Origin: Lachnospiraceae bacterium UBA7182 | Lineage (GTDB): Bacteria > Bacillota > Clostridia > Lachnospirales > Lachnospiraceae | NCBI GenBank assembly: GCA_002491115.1 | Contig: DKVI01000033.1 | Coordinates: 44,594-92,430, forward strand | DNA length: 47,837 nt | Direction of reading: 5' to 3' | Shown here: positions 8,790-17,300 of the stretch, in pieces | How positions within the stretch are numbered: position 1 is the stretch's first letter | Layout of the letters: each line of letters begins with the position of its first letter | Made by a program: the position numbers and the translations under genes | Notes under the pieces: model-generated | What the model was told of the DNA's origin: nothing | The model's input: only the letters and a program-made list of their open reading frames with translations | Database searches by the model: none

Positions 8790-9977
8790 ATGGCAAAAGC
8801 TAAATTTGACAGAACAAAACCGCACTGTAATATCGGTACCATCGGTCACGTTGACCATGGTAAAACTACTCTGACAGCAGCAATCACCAAAGTGCTTGCA
8901 GAGAGAGTTGCCGGTAACGTTGCTACAGATTTTGATAACATCGATAAAGCTCCCGAAGAGAGAGAGCGTGGTATTACCATCTCTACCGCTCACGTTGAAT
9001 ATGAGACCGAGAAGAGACATTATGCGCACGTTGACTGCCCCGGCCATGCTGACTATGTAAAGAACATGATCACCGGTGCAGCTCAGATGGACGGCGCTAT
9101 CCTCGTAGTTGCAGCTACCGACGGCGTTATGGCTCAGACCAAAGAGCACATCCTTCTGTCCCGTCAGGTTGGCGTACCTTATATCGTAGTATTCCTGAAC
9201 AAATGCGATATGGTTGACGACGAAGAGCTGATCGAGCTGGTTGAGATGGAAGTAACCGAGCAGCTTGAGGAGTATGAGTTTACAGACTGCCCGATCATCA
9301 AAGGTTCCGCACTGAAGGCTCTGGAAGATCCGTCCAGCGAGTGGGGTGACAAGATCATGGAGCTTATGGATACTGTTGACTCCTATATTCCGGATCCGCA
9401 GCGTGCGGTAGACCAGCCGTTCCTGATGCCGGTCGAGGACGTATTCACGATCACAGGCCGTGGTACGGTTGCAACCGGTAGAGTAGAGCGTGGTACCCTT
9501 CACCTGAACGAGGAAGTTGAGATCATCGGTGTGAAAGAGGAGTCCCGTAAGACTGTCGTAACCGGTATCGAGATGTTCCGTAAACTTCTGGACGAGGCAC
9601 AGGCTGGTGACAACATCGGTATCCTGCTTCGTGGCGTTCAGAGAACAGAGATCGTTCGTGGCCAGGTTGTAGCTAAACCGGGCAGCGTAAAATGCCACAC
9701 CAAATTCACCGCTCAGGTATATGTACTGACCAAAGATGAGGGTGGCCGTCACACTCCGTTCTTCAACAACTACAGACCGCAGTTCTACTTCCGTACAACT
9801 GACGTTACCGGTGTTTGCAACCTTCCGGAAGGCACCGAGATGTGCATGCCTGGCGATAACGTAGAGATGAGCATCGAGCTGATCCACCCGATCGCTATGG
9901 AGCAGGGTCTTACGTTCGCTATCCGTGAGGGTGGCAGAACAGTTGGTTCTGGCCGTGTGGCTACTATTATCGAGTAA
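8790..9977 (+). CDS. tuf: elongation factor Tu
   Basis: EF-Tu (395 residues) brings aminoacyl-tRNA to the ribosome as a GTP complex. The motifs GHVDHGKTT (residues 19-27), DCPGH, NKCD and the switch segment ERERGITI are intact. Domain 2 carries RGTVATGRVERG, and the C-terminal barrel ends GGRTVGSGRVATIIE. ATG 8790 follows AAGGAGG at a normal distance. The gene follows fusA by 97 bases that hold a separate promoter, and it ends before a strong terminator. Only this one tuf copy lies in the window. Confidence 0.98.
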   Translation: MAKAKFDRTKPHCNIGTIGHVDHGKTTLTAAITKVLAERVAGNVATDFDNIDKAPEERERGITISTAHVEYETEKRHYAHVDCPGHADYVKNMITGAAQMDGAILVVAATDGVMAQTKEHILLSRQVGVPYIVVFLNKCDMVDDEELIELVEMEVTEQLEEYEFTDCPIIKGSALKALEDPSSEWGDKIMELMDTVDSYIPDPQRAVDQPFLMPVEDVFTITGRGTVATGRVERGTLHLNEEVEIIGVKEESRKTVVTGIEMFRKLLDEAQAGDNIGILLRGVQRTEIVRGQVVAKPGSVKCHTKFTAQVYVLTKDEGGRHTPFFNNYRPQFYFRTTDVTGVCNLPEGTEMCMPGDNVEMSIELIHPIAMEQGLTFAIREGGRTVGSGRVATIIE

Positions 9978-9995
9978 TTCAATATCATAATGACT

Positions 9996-11381
9996 TCAGG
10001 GGCTTTCCGATTTTCGGAAGGCCCTTTTATAATATAAAAACCCGGTCACATCCGCCAGTCCCCATCCGATCGGGACGGCCCACCAGATGCCCAATACGCC
10101 AACAGACGGAATCGCCGACAGCGCATAGGCCAGCGCTACGCGTGTTCCCAGGGATATGACTGTCAGTATCACGGACATCCCGGGGCGTCCTACGGCGCGG
10201 TAGAAGCCATAGAGCAGGAACAGACAGCCGATGCCGAAGTAAAATGAGCCTTCAATGCGCAGATATTGTACCCCGATCGAAAGTATCTCCTTTTCCTCCG
10301 GTTTGACAAAGATCAGCATAAGCGGCTCTGCGAAGACGAATACGCATGCGCTGATGATAAAACAGAACAGGACAGAGCATAGAACGGCGCTCTTTATGCC
10401 CGCCTTAATGCGCTCTGTCTTTTTTGCTCCGTAATTTTGCGCCGTGAAGGTGGAAAAGGCGTTGCCGAAATCCTGCACCGGCATATAGGCGAAAGAATCG
10501 ATCTTCACAGCCACAGCAAAGGCTGCCATGACTGCCGTTCCGAAACTGTTAACCAGCCCCTGCACCATAAGGATTCCCAGATTCATGACCGACTGCTGCA
10601 GGCAGGTCAGGAAAGAAAACTGCCCGATCTCCGAGAATATTTCCCGTTTCAGGCGTACAGGTCCGGGAAAAATCCGGTATGCAGGACAAAAGAACCATGT
10701 ATAGAGAAAAAGCCCTACGCCGGACACATACTGCGAGATCACCGTAGCGATGGCTGCGCCGGCGACGCCCTGGTGGAAACAGACCACAAAGACCAAATCC
10801 AGCACAATATTTAAAAAAGCGCAGATCCCCAGGAAAAAAAGCGGCGTGACCGAGTTGCCCACCGCCCGCAGAAGGGATGCAAAAAAATTATATAAAAAAG
10901 TTGCCAGAATCCCCATGAAAATAATCCACAGATAATCCCGCATCATCTGATAGATTTCCGGCGGGACCTGCAAAAAGCGAAGGAGCGGATCAATCAGAAG
11001 AAAGACTGCCGCACTCAATAAAACGGCAAGCGCCGCAATCATCAAAAAAGAGTGTAAAATGCTTTCTTTTAACCCTTCCTCATCCTTCTCTCCGCAGCGA
11101 ATGGAAAATACGGCGCCGCTTCCCATACACAGTCCAAGCAGAATAGAAGTTAAAAAGGTCATAAGCGTATAGGAAGACCCCACCGCCGCCAGTGCGTTCG
11201 GTCCTAAAAACCGCCCCACAATCAAGGTATCCGCAATATTATAAAACTGCTGTAAAAGATTCCCCAGGATCATGGGAAAGGCAAAATACAGCATGGTTTT
11301 TGTGATCGGTCCCGTTGTCAGGTCTTTTGAGTGATGCAAGATAAAAGGCCGCCTTTCTTTAATCTCTTTTAAGATTACCAT
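9996..11381 (-). CDS. MATE family efflux transporter
   Basis: This is a multidrug and toxic compound extrusion (MATE) protein, a membrane antiporter that usually exports cationic compounds using a sodium or proton gradient. The N-terminal signature MLYFAFPMILGNLLQQFYNIADTLIVGR is typical of the family, and about 12 hydrophobic segments can be traced. The start is uncertain. ATG 11381 is used here. TTG 11405 has no ribosome binding site, and TTG 11339, just before KDLTTGPITK where relatives usually begin, has a weak AGAAAGGCGG upstream. The gene faces tuf, and its last codons lie inside the tuf terminator. Substrate cannot be read from sequence. Confidence 0.9.
   Translation of the reverse strand: MVILKEIKERRPFILHHSKDLTTGPITKTMLYFAFPMILGNLLQQFYNIADTLIVGRFLGPNALAAVGSSYTLMTFLTSILLGLCMGSGAVFSIRCGEKDEEGLKESILHSFLMIAALAVLLSAAVFLLIDPLLRFLQVPPEIYQMMRDYLWIIFMGILATFLYNFFASLLRAVGNSVTPLFFLGICAFLNIVLDLVFVVCFHQGVAGAAIATVISQYVSGVGLFLYTWFFCPAYRIFPGPVRLKREIFSEIGQFSFLTCLQQSVMNLGILMVQGLVNSFGTAVMAAFAVAVKIDSFAYMPVQDFGNAFSTFTAQNYGAKKTERIKAGIKSAVLCSVLFCFIISACVFVFAEPLMLIFVKPEEKEILSIGVQYLRIEGSFYFGIGCLFLLYGFYRAVGRPGMSVILTVISLGTRVALAYALSAIPSVGVLGIWWAVPIGWGLADVTGFLYYKRAFRKSESP
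10000..10028. terminator. tuf terminator, shared with the end of the facing MATE gene
   Basis: GGGCTTTCCG and CGGAAGGCCC form a 10-bp stem with one G-U pair and a short ATTTT loop, followed by TTTT. The same bases, read on the other strand, encode the last residues (AFRKSESP) of the MATE transporter whose stop codon is at 9996-9998. Confidence 0.85.
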
Positions 11382-11416
11382 ACCATAAACAGGCCCGGGA
11401 AACAATGGATTTTCAT

Positions 11417-11449
11417 AAACAGGGAAACTTTACAGCCATAGCCCTGTTT
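11417..11449. repeat. inverted repeat around the mgtC-like gene's -35 box
   Basis: AAACAGGG at 11417-11424 and CCCTGTTT at 11442-11449 are perfect inverted copies 17 bases apart, and the -35 box lies between them. A further copy of CATAAACAGG occurs at 11384-11393, 30 bases before the one at 11414-11423. The site could be an operator for either divergent gene. Confidence 0.5.
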
Positions 11450-11457
11450 GTTATAAT
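11429..11457 (+). promoter_or_regulatory. promoter of the MgtC-family gene
   Basis: TTTACA at 11429-11434 and TATAAT at 11452-11457 are 17 bases apart. The predicted start near 11464 coincides with the first base or so of the tandem hairpin repeats. Confidence 0.8.
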
Positions 11458-11461
11458 AGGC

Positions 11462-11540
11462 TATATTATGAGAAGGAAAAGCGTCTTCTCATAATCGTAT
11501 ATTATGAGAAGCAGAAGTGTCTTCTCATAATCATATATTA
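11462..11540 (+). repeat. two tandem 36-nt palindromic repeats in the MgtC leader
   Basis: Units at 11462-11497 and 11498-11533 differ at four positions only, and a 7-base third partial copy (TATATTA) follows. Each unit holds ATTATGAGAAG, a 9-base loop, and CTTCTCATAAT, an 11-bp perfect stem (11465-11495 and 11501-11531). All four differences are in the loop or linker, and none is in a stem arm. The inner arms (11485-11495 with 11501-11511) can also pair across a 5-base loop, giving an alternative fold. Confidence 0.85.
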
Positions 11541-11557
11541 CACCGGAGGTAAACCGT

Positions 11558-12238
11558 ATGTTTTCCATGTCTTTCACCCAGTGGACCGCCAGAAATGTCC
11601 TGATCCGGATACTGGCGTCCATGTGCTTAGGATCATTCATCGGCATTGACAGAGGCGTCAAACGAAGAGGCGGAGGCGCCAGGATGGATGCGGTGGTCTG
11701 TATGGGAGCTACCATGGTCATGCTGACTGCGCAGTATGTACATATTGCCTTCGGGGGCAACGGAGATATCGCACGCTTGGGGGCGCAGGTGATCAGCGGC
11801 ATCGGTTTTCTGGGGGCAGGGTCGATCATTGTATCCGGGCATCAGGTAAAAGGACTGACCTCGGCCGCCAGCGTATGGTTCTGTGCCTGTATCGGCCTTG
11901 CGTCCGGCATCGGATTTGTGGACGGAGCTGTTCTGGTTACAGTCATCCTGCTGGCGGGGCTTCATATCATTCCCTGGATAGAGGAAAATGTCTACCGGCA
12001 TTCCAGATACGCGATTCTGAGCGTGGAAGCAGTGGACGGCAGGACAATAGCGCTTTTTACCCGTAAATTAAAAGAAGACGGATGTAAGATAGATATATAT
12101 GATATGGATAAGCCGAAAGTCGGAGGGAATTTTTACACGATCCAGACGACGATCCGCATTCCCCTGTCATTAAATAAAGAAGAATATCTGCAGGAACTTT
12201 CTCATTTTGAAGGGATTGTATTTCTTGACATCCTGTAA
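11558..12238 (+). CDS. MgtC/SapB family membrane protein
   Basis: MgtC/SapB proteins are small inner-membrane proteins tied in other bacteria to growth in low magnesium and to control of ATP synthase; a direct transport role is doubtful. The 226 residues show the family signature: GSFIGIDRGVKRRGGGARMD, then MGATMVMLTAQ, then QVISGIGFLGAGSIIV and LTSAASVWFCACIGLASGIG, spread over four or five membrane segments. A soluble C-terminal part of about 80 residues (from YAILSVEAVD) resembles an ACT-like regulatory domain. ATG 11558 has GGAGG 8 bases upstream. The leader between promoter and start holds two tandem hairpins. The gene ends in a terminator that faces the XRE gene. Confidence 0.92.
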   Translation: MFSMSFTQWTARNVLIRILASMCLGSFIGIDRGVKRRGGGARMDAVVCMGATMVMLTAQYVHIAFGGNGDIARLGAQVISGIGFLGAGSIIVSGHQVKGLTSAASVWFCACIGLASGIGFVDGAVLVTVILLAGLHIIPWIEENVYRHSRYAILSVEAVDGRTIALFTRKLKEDGCKIDIYDMDKPKVGGNFYTIQTTIRIPLSLNKEEYLQELSHFEGIVFLDIL

Positions 12239-12248
12239 AAGAAACAAA

Positions 12249-12292
12249 AAAGAGTCATTCGATCAGAAATGGTCAAATGGCTCTTTGCTTTT
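12249..12292. terminator. bidirectional terminator between MgtC and XRE genes
   Basis: AAAGAGTCATT at 12249-12259 pairs with AATGGCTCTTT at 12276-12286 through 11 bp with one G-U pair, followed by GCTTTT. A T-run precedes the stem on the opposite strand too, so it can serve both converging genes. It ends at the stop codon of the XRE gene. Confidence 0.8.
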
Positions 12293-12626
12293 ACAATTTG
12301 TCGGATATTTCCGCGAGCGCTTTGATGATTGTCAAATAGCGGTCATACTGGTAAGAACCCTGCTTTTTAACCGACATGATGATGTTCCCTATAACAGCGT
12401 CGCTGGCAGGCAGTTCATCCTGGAGAAGATAATCGGCACTTAGGTTCAGAGCTTCACATACGGTTACCAGTGTTTCCAGGGACATCTTCCGGCTGCCGCG
12501 CTCAATATGCCCGAGGAAAGATATGGACAGATTGCATTTTTCCGCCAGTTCGGACTGGGAGAGTCCGGCTGCGATTCTTGCGTTTCGGATGCGCCCTCCC
12601 ATGGCGGCATAATCAATATTTTTCAT
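12291..12626 (-). CDS. XRE-type helix-turn-helix regulator
   Basis: This 111-residue protein has a Cro/C1-type DNA-binding domain in its first 70 residues: GGRIRNARIAAGLSQSELAEKC, then LSISFLGHIERGSRKMSLETL. The C-terminal 40 residues (from ELPASDAVIG) form a short helical extension that could serve for dimerisation. ATG 12626 is preceded by AGGGG. The longer TTG-started reading from 12671 is rejected because it would run through the gene's own promoter. It is transcribed away from the 40-residue membrane peptide, with which it shares a -35 box. It probably controls that peptide and itself, which is inference from the operator-like repeats. Confidence 0.9.
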   Translation of the reverse strand: MKNIDYAAMGGRIRNARIAAGLSQSELAEKCNLSISFLGHIERGSRKMSLETLVTVCEALNLSADYLLQDELPASDAVIGNIIMSVKKQGSYQYDRYLTIIKALAEISDKL

Positions 12627-12642
12627 TCGTATCACCCCTGCT

Positions 12643-12694
12643 TTTATATTAAGATAAAAAGGCCATTGCAAATATTGACTGATAGAATTATAAT
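12643..12694. promoter_or_regulatory. divergent promoters sharing one palindromic -35 box
   Basis: TTGCAA at 12666-12671 reads the same on both strands. On the plus strand it is 17 bases from TATAAT (12689-12694), and on the minus strand 17 bases from TATAAA (12648-12643). One hexamer can therefore serve as -35 for the small-peptide gene and for the XRE gene, but not for both at once. Confidence 0.75.
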
Positions 12695-12707
12695 GTGACT
12701 AATAGAA
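12676..12707 (+). repeat. direct-repeat operator candidate
   Basis: TGACTGATAGAA (12676-12687) and TGACTAATAGAA (12696-12707) differ in one base and are 20 bases apart, two helical turns, flanking the -10 box of the small-peptide promoter. They are likely binding sites for the adjacent XRE regulator. Confidence 0.55.
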
Positions 12708-12739
12708 GCTGAGCGAAACAAAAGAGAAAGGTTTTAAAA

Positions 12740-12862
12740 ATGGTGATATGGGTGGCGGCGTTCATGCTGTATATGATTGCCAGAAAACGGGGCTGGAAGG
12801 TCAGTGAATGGCTGGAAATCATACTGGCAGGTATATGCCTGTTCCTTGTATTGCATGGGTAA
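12740..12862 (+). CDS. 40-residue hydrophobic membrane peptide
   Basis: A short open frame encodes 40 residues with a hydrophobic stretch at each end (VIWVAAFMLYMIA and IILAGICLFLVL) around a charged, Trp-containing centre (RKRGWKVSEWLE). This could make one long or two short membrane segments. ATG 12740 is preceded by AGAAAGG at a distance of about 9 bases, and a good promoter lies 46 bases upstream (12666-12694). It stands alone, divergent from the XRE gene. No family is recognised. It could be a small regulatory or stress membrane peptide; a toxin role is possible but unsupported. A promoter, ribosome binding site and clean frame together argue that it is a gene. Confidence 0.6.
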   Translation: MVIWVAAFMLYMIARKRGWKVSEWLEIILAGICLFLVLHG

Positions 12863-12933
12863 AAGTCGTGGTAGCTTTTTCGGGCGTTACCCTGTATAAT
12901 ATAAAGGATTGGAATTGACAGGGGAGGATTATT

Positions 12934-13764
12934 ATGGAATTAGGAAAAGTGCAGCCGCTTAAGATTGTAAAGCAGGTGGAATTTGGTGTATACATGGCAG
13001 AAGAAGAGTATCCGGATGAAAGAGTGCTGCTGCCGAAAAAATATGTACCGGAGGGTGTACAGACAGGCGATATGCTGGAGGTCTTTTTATATAAAGATTC
13101 CAAAGATCGTCTGATCGCCACGACGATCAGGCCGAAGCTTACTTTAGGGGGCGTGGCCCGACTGACGGTAAAAGAGGTGACAAAGATCGGAGCGTTTCTG
13201 GACTGGGGGCTGGAAAAAGATCTGTTTCTTCCCTTCCGCCAGCAGACGAAAAAGGTGCATGAAAAAGAGGAATGCCTGGTGGGACTTTACAGGGATAAAA
13301 GCGACCGCCTTTGCGCCACTATGAACGTGTATGAATATCTGCATACGGACAGCCCTTATAAAAAGGACGATCATGTACAGGGAACCGTCTATCAGATCAG
13401 TGAAAATTTCGGTGCGTTTGTGGCAGTAGATGATTGTTATTCAGGATTGATCCCCCATAAAGAATTTTTCGGACAGGCCCGGATCGGGGAGCAGGTCGAA
13501 GCCCGTGTGACGGAAGTAAAACCGGACGGGAAGCTGAATTTAAGCCTGCGGGATAAAGGGTATCTTCAGATCAATACGGATGCGGAAGCAGTCATGGGTG
13601 TGATAGAAGAGTTTGACGGCGTTCTTCCCTTTACAGACAAAGCTTCGCCGGAGGTGATTAAAAGGGAGTTCTCTTTGAGTAAAAACGCATTTAAACGCGC
13701 GGTGGGACATCTGCTGAAAGAAGGACGGATTGAAATTACGGAAAAAAGCATCCGGAAAATATAG
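12934..13764 (+). CDS. S1-domain RNA-binding protein, CvfB-like
   Basis: The 276 residues match the architecture of the CvfB/YitL family: S1-like OB folds followed by a C-terminal winged helix. A first OB segment spans about residues 1-65, a second about 70-140 (VKEVTKIGAFLDWGLEKDLFLPF), and a canonical S1 repeat about 147-212 (GTVYQISENFGAFVAVDDCYSGLIPHKE and VEARVTEVKPDGKLNLSLRD). The winged-helix end (FSLSKNAFKRAVGHLLKEGRIEI) is clear. In Staphylococcus, CvfB binds RNA and affects virulence gene expression; the role here is unknown but should also involve RNA. ATG 12934 follows GGGGAGG. A TATAAT at 12895-12900 is visible without a clear -35. Confidence 0.9.
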   Translation: MELGKVQPLKIVKQVEFGVYMAEEEYPDERVLLPKKYVPEGVQTGDMLEVFLYKDSKDRLIATTIRPKLTLGGVARLTVKEVTKIGAFLDWGLEKDLFLPFRQQTKKVHEKEECLVGLYRDKSDRLCATMNVYEYLHTDSPYKKDDHVQGTVYQISENFGAFVAVDDCYSGLIPHKEFFGQARIGEQVEARVTEVKPDGKLNLSLRDKGYLQINTDAEAVMGVIEEFDGVLPFTDKASPEVIKREFSLSKNAFKRAVGHLLKEGRIEITEKSIRKI

Positions 13765-13844
13765 GGCTTTTACAAAAAGATAAAATTTTGACTATCAAAA
13801 TAAACAGAACCGGATAAAAAGCAGAAAACCGTTTTGGCTTTTGG

Positions 13845-13877
13845 CAGACCTGTTGAAAAAACAGGGTAAAAAGTCTG
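13845..13877 (+). other. possible hairpin after the CvfB-like gene
   Basis: CCTGTT at 13849-13854 pairs with AACAGG at 13860-13865 around a GAAAA loop, and CAGA/TCTG can extend the stem across a bulge. No T-run follows directly, so terminator function is uncertain. The rest of the 196-base gap is AT-rich and holds the promoter of the next gene. Confidence 0.3.
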
Positions 13878-13899
13878 AAAACTTGTGCAAAAAAGGTAC

Positions 13900-13928
13900 T
13901 TGAAATATGAAGGCCTCTTGCGTATAAT
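13900..13928 (+). promoter_or_regulatory. promoter of the 77-residue protein gene
   Basis: TTGAAA at 13900-13905 and TATAAT at 13923-13928 are exactly 17 bases apart, about 30 bases upstream of the start codon. Confidence 0.8.
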
Positions 13929-13960
13929 GACAGTGTAAGAAAGGAAAGGAGATTAAAAGT

Positions 13961-14194
13961 ATGAAAGTACAGAATATTAAAGACGTAAACAAATTTTTTG
14001 ATGTGGTAGACAGCTGTACAGGAAAAGTAGAATTAGTGACAGGAGAAGGGGACAGACTGAATTTAAAGTCCAAGCTTTGCCAGTATGTATCTCTTGCGAA
14101 TATCTTCTCCAACGGCGAGATTCCGGAGTTGGATATTGTCGCTTATGAGAAAGAAGATATCGATAAACTGCTGAACTTTATGATCAACGGCTGA
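13961..14194 (+). CDS. small conserved-looking protein, 77 residues, function unknown
   Basis: The protein is small, soluble and mildly acidic, with no membrane segment or recognisable catalytic motif. It starts MKVQNIKDVNKFFDVVDSC and ends KEDIDKLLNFMING. The pattern of a short helix, a beta stretch (GKVELVTGEGDRLNL) and two helices suggests one compact domain. It has its own consensus-like promoter, a good ribosome binding site (AAAGGAG) and its own terminator, so it is a single-gene unit. Similar small proteins occur in related Clostridia as far as I recall, but I cannot name a function. I am confident that it is a gene. Confidence 0.85.
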   Translation: MKVQNIKDVNKFFDVVDSCTGKVELVTGEGDRLNLKSKLCQYVSLANIFSNGEIPELDIVAYEKEDIDKLLNFMING

Positions 14195-14213
14195 TAGCCG
14201 GGCACAGACTGTT

Positions 14214-14240
14214 AAGCGTCCAGGGATGGGCGCTTTTTTT
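14214..14240 (+). terminator. terminator of the 77-residue protein gene
   Basis: AAGCGTCC at 14214-14221 pairs with GGGCGCTT with one G-U pair, followed by a run of seven or eight T. It stands 20 bases after the stop codon. Confidence 0.88.
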
Positions 14241-14339
14241 GTGCGGAAAATCGGTGCATGGTCTTTCAGATTTATAGAGAATCAGTTATAATAAAAAATA
14301 TAAGAAACTATCAGCCAGAGATAACGGGGGAAACGGACA

Positions 14340-17300
14340 ATGGATTTTGTACATCTGCATGTACACACAGAATACAGTCTTTTAGACGGCTCTAATAAGA
14401 TTAAGGAGTATGTATCCAGGGTAAAAGAGCTTGGCATGACCAGCGCTGCCATCACAGATCATGGTGCCATGTATGGGGTGATTGATTTTTATAAGGAAGC
14501 CAAAGCCCAGGACATCAAGCCGATTATAGGCTGCGAGGTCTATGTAGCGCCGGGGTCGCGCTTTGATAAAGAAACGTCGGGCGGGGAAGACCGCTACTAT
14601 CATCTGGTTTTGCTGGCGGAAAACAATGAAGGTTATCAGAACCTGATGAAGATCGTATCGTCGGGCTTTACGGAAGGATTTTATTACCGTCCCCGGGTGG
14701 ACAAAGAGATCTTAAGAAAATACCACGAAGGAATTATTGCTTTAAGCGCCTGTCTGGCGGGGGAAATTCCCCGTTATATTGAAAAAGGACAATATGAAGC
14801 GGCCTGCCAGGCGGCGAGAGAATATGAAGAAATCTTCGGTAAGGGGAATTTTTTTCTGGAGCTCCAGGATCATGGAATCCCGCAGCAGAAGCAGGTCAAT
14901 CAGGCACTGATCAGGATGAGCCGGGAGCTTGCGATCGAACTTACGGCGACCAACGACGTACATTATACCTATGAAGAGGACGTAAAGCCACACGATATCC
15001 TGCTCTGTCTTCAGACAGGCAAGAGGCTGGCAGATGAGGACCGGATGCGTTATGAGGGCGGTCAGTATTATGTGAAATCGCCTCAGGAGATGGAAAGGCT
15101 TTTTCCCTATGCGTCCCAGGCGCTTGCCAATACCGTAAAGATCGCGGACCGCTGTCATGTGGAGATTGAATTTGGTGTGACCAAGCTTCCTAAATATGAT
15201 GTGCCGGACGGGTATACCTCCTGGGAGTATCTGAATAAATTGTGCCGGGAAGGATTTGACAGGCGTTATCCTGAAGACGACGGAAGCTTGAAAGAACAGC
15301 TTGCCTATGAGTTGTCCATCATACAGAAGATGGGGTATGTGGACTACTTTTTGATTGTATGGGATTTTATCAAATTTGCCAGGGATCATGGAATTGCGGT
15401 AGGGCCGGGCAGGGGCTCCGCAGCGGGAAGCCTGGTGTCCTATACCCTGGGTATCACCAACATTGATCCCGCCAGATACCAGCTTTTGTTTGAGCGGTTC
15501 TTAAACCCGGAGCGTGTGTCCATGCCGGATATCGATATTGATTTCTGCTTTGAAAGAAGGCAGGAGGTTATTGATTATGTGGTGCGTAAATACGGGCCGG
15601 ACCGGGTGGTGCAGATCGTTACGTTTGGTACGCTGGCGGCAAGGGGCGTGCTCCGGGATGTGGGCAGAGTGATGGATCTTCCTTATGCGTTTGTGGACTC
15701 TATCGCGAAAATGGTGCCCCAGGAGCTGAATATCACTCTGGATAAAGCTCTTATGATGAACCCGGAATTTAAGTCTCTTTATGAAACCAACGAGCAGGTA
15801 AAAGAGCTGGTAGATATGTCAAAGAGACTGGAAGGGCTGCCCCGCCATACGTCCATGCACGCCGCGGGAGTGGTGATCAGCCAGAAGGCGGTGGTGGAAT
15901 ATGTACCTTTGTCCAAGGCACAGGACGGTTCCATTACCACCCAGTTTACCATGACTACTCTGGAGAAACTGGGGCTTTTGAAGATGGACTTTTTGGGGCT
16001 TCGCACGCTGACTGTCATACAGAACGCCGTGAAGCTGGCCAAAAAGAGCAAAAATGTGGATATTGATATCGAAAAGATCGATTATAATGATAAAAAGGTA
16101 CTGGATTCTCTGGGAACAGGGCGCACAGACGGCGTGTTCCAGCTGGAAAGTACAGGTATGAAAAACTTTATCAAGGAGCTAAAACCGCAGAGCCTGGAAG
16201 ACATCATCGCCGGTATCTCCCTGTACCGGCCGGGTCCTATGGACTTTATTCCCCAGTATATCCGGGGGAAAAATCATCCGGAGACGATCACCTATGACTG
16301 CCCGGAGCTGGAGCCGATCTTAAAGCCTACCTACGGTTGTATCGTGTATCAGGAGCAGGTCATGCAGATCGTGCAGACACTGGCAGGATATACCCTTGGA
16401 AGGAGTGATTTAGTCCGCAGGGCCATGTCCAAGAAAAAGGCATCGGTTATGCAGAAAGAACGTCAGAATTTTGTCTACGGCAACGAGCAGGAGCATGTAC
16501 CGGGGTGTATCGCCAGGGGTATCCCGGAGGCAACAGCCAATAAAATCTATGACGAGATGATCGATTTTGCCAAATATGCTTTTAATAAATCCCATGCGGC
16601 GGCTTATGCGGTGGTGGCTTACCAGACAGCATGGCTTAAATATTATTATCCGGTGGAATTTATGGCGGCTCTTATGACTTCCGTCATAGATAACGCTTCC
16701 AAAGTATCCGAATATATTTTAACCTGCCGTCAGATGGGGATTAAAGTCCTGGCACCGGATATCAATGAAAGCGACGGCGTTTTCTCCGTGTCCGGCGGTT
16801 CCATCCGCTATGGCCTGAACGCCATCAAGAGCGTGGGCAGACCGGTGATCGCACAGATTATAGAGGAACGGAAAAACGGTCCGTTTCAGGATCTGGGTGA
16901 TTTTACCGAGCGCATATCCGGAAAAGATATCAATAAAAGAACAGTGGAAAACTTTATCAAATCAGGAGCCTTTGACAGCTTTCCCGCCAATCGCCGTCAG
17001 ATGATGATGGTTTATGCACAGATGATGGACCAGGCTGTGCAGAAAAAAAAGACGGATCTGGCAGGACAGATGAGCCTGTTCGACTTTGTGCCTGAGGAAG
17101 AAAAGAAAGCTTTCAAAATCCAGATTCCTCCGGTGGAAGAATACAGAAAAGAAGATCTTCTCGCCTTTGAAAAGGAAGTGCTCGGGTTTTATATCAGCGG
17201 GCATCCGCTGGAAGAATACGAAGAACAGTGGAGAAAAAAAATCACCCATGTGACGACGGATTTTCTCCCGCCGGAAGAGGGGGAGGAACCCAAAGTAAGG

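Noticed and set aside
8772..9887. Open frame of 371 codons antisense to tuf
   Set aside because: It is a shadow of the strongly biased tuf codons, and its product resembles no family.
11462..11540. CRISPR-like repeat
   Set aside because: There are only two copies, directly adjacent with no spacers, and no cas genes. They are tandem palindromes in a leader.
12675..12694. TTGACT as the -35 box of the small-peptide gene
   Set aside because: It is only 8 bases from TATAAT. TTGCAA at 12666 has the correct 17-base spacing.
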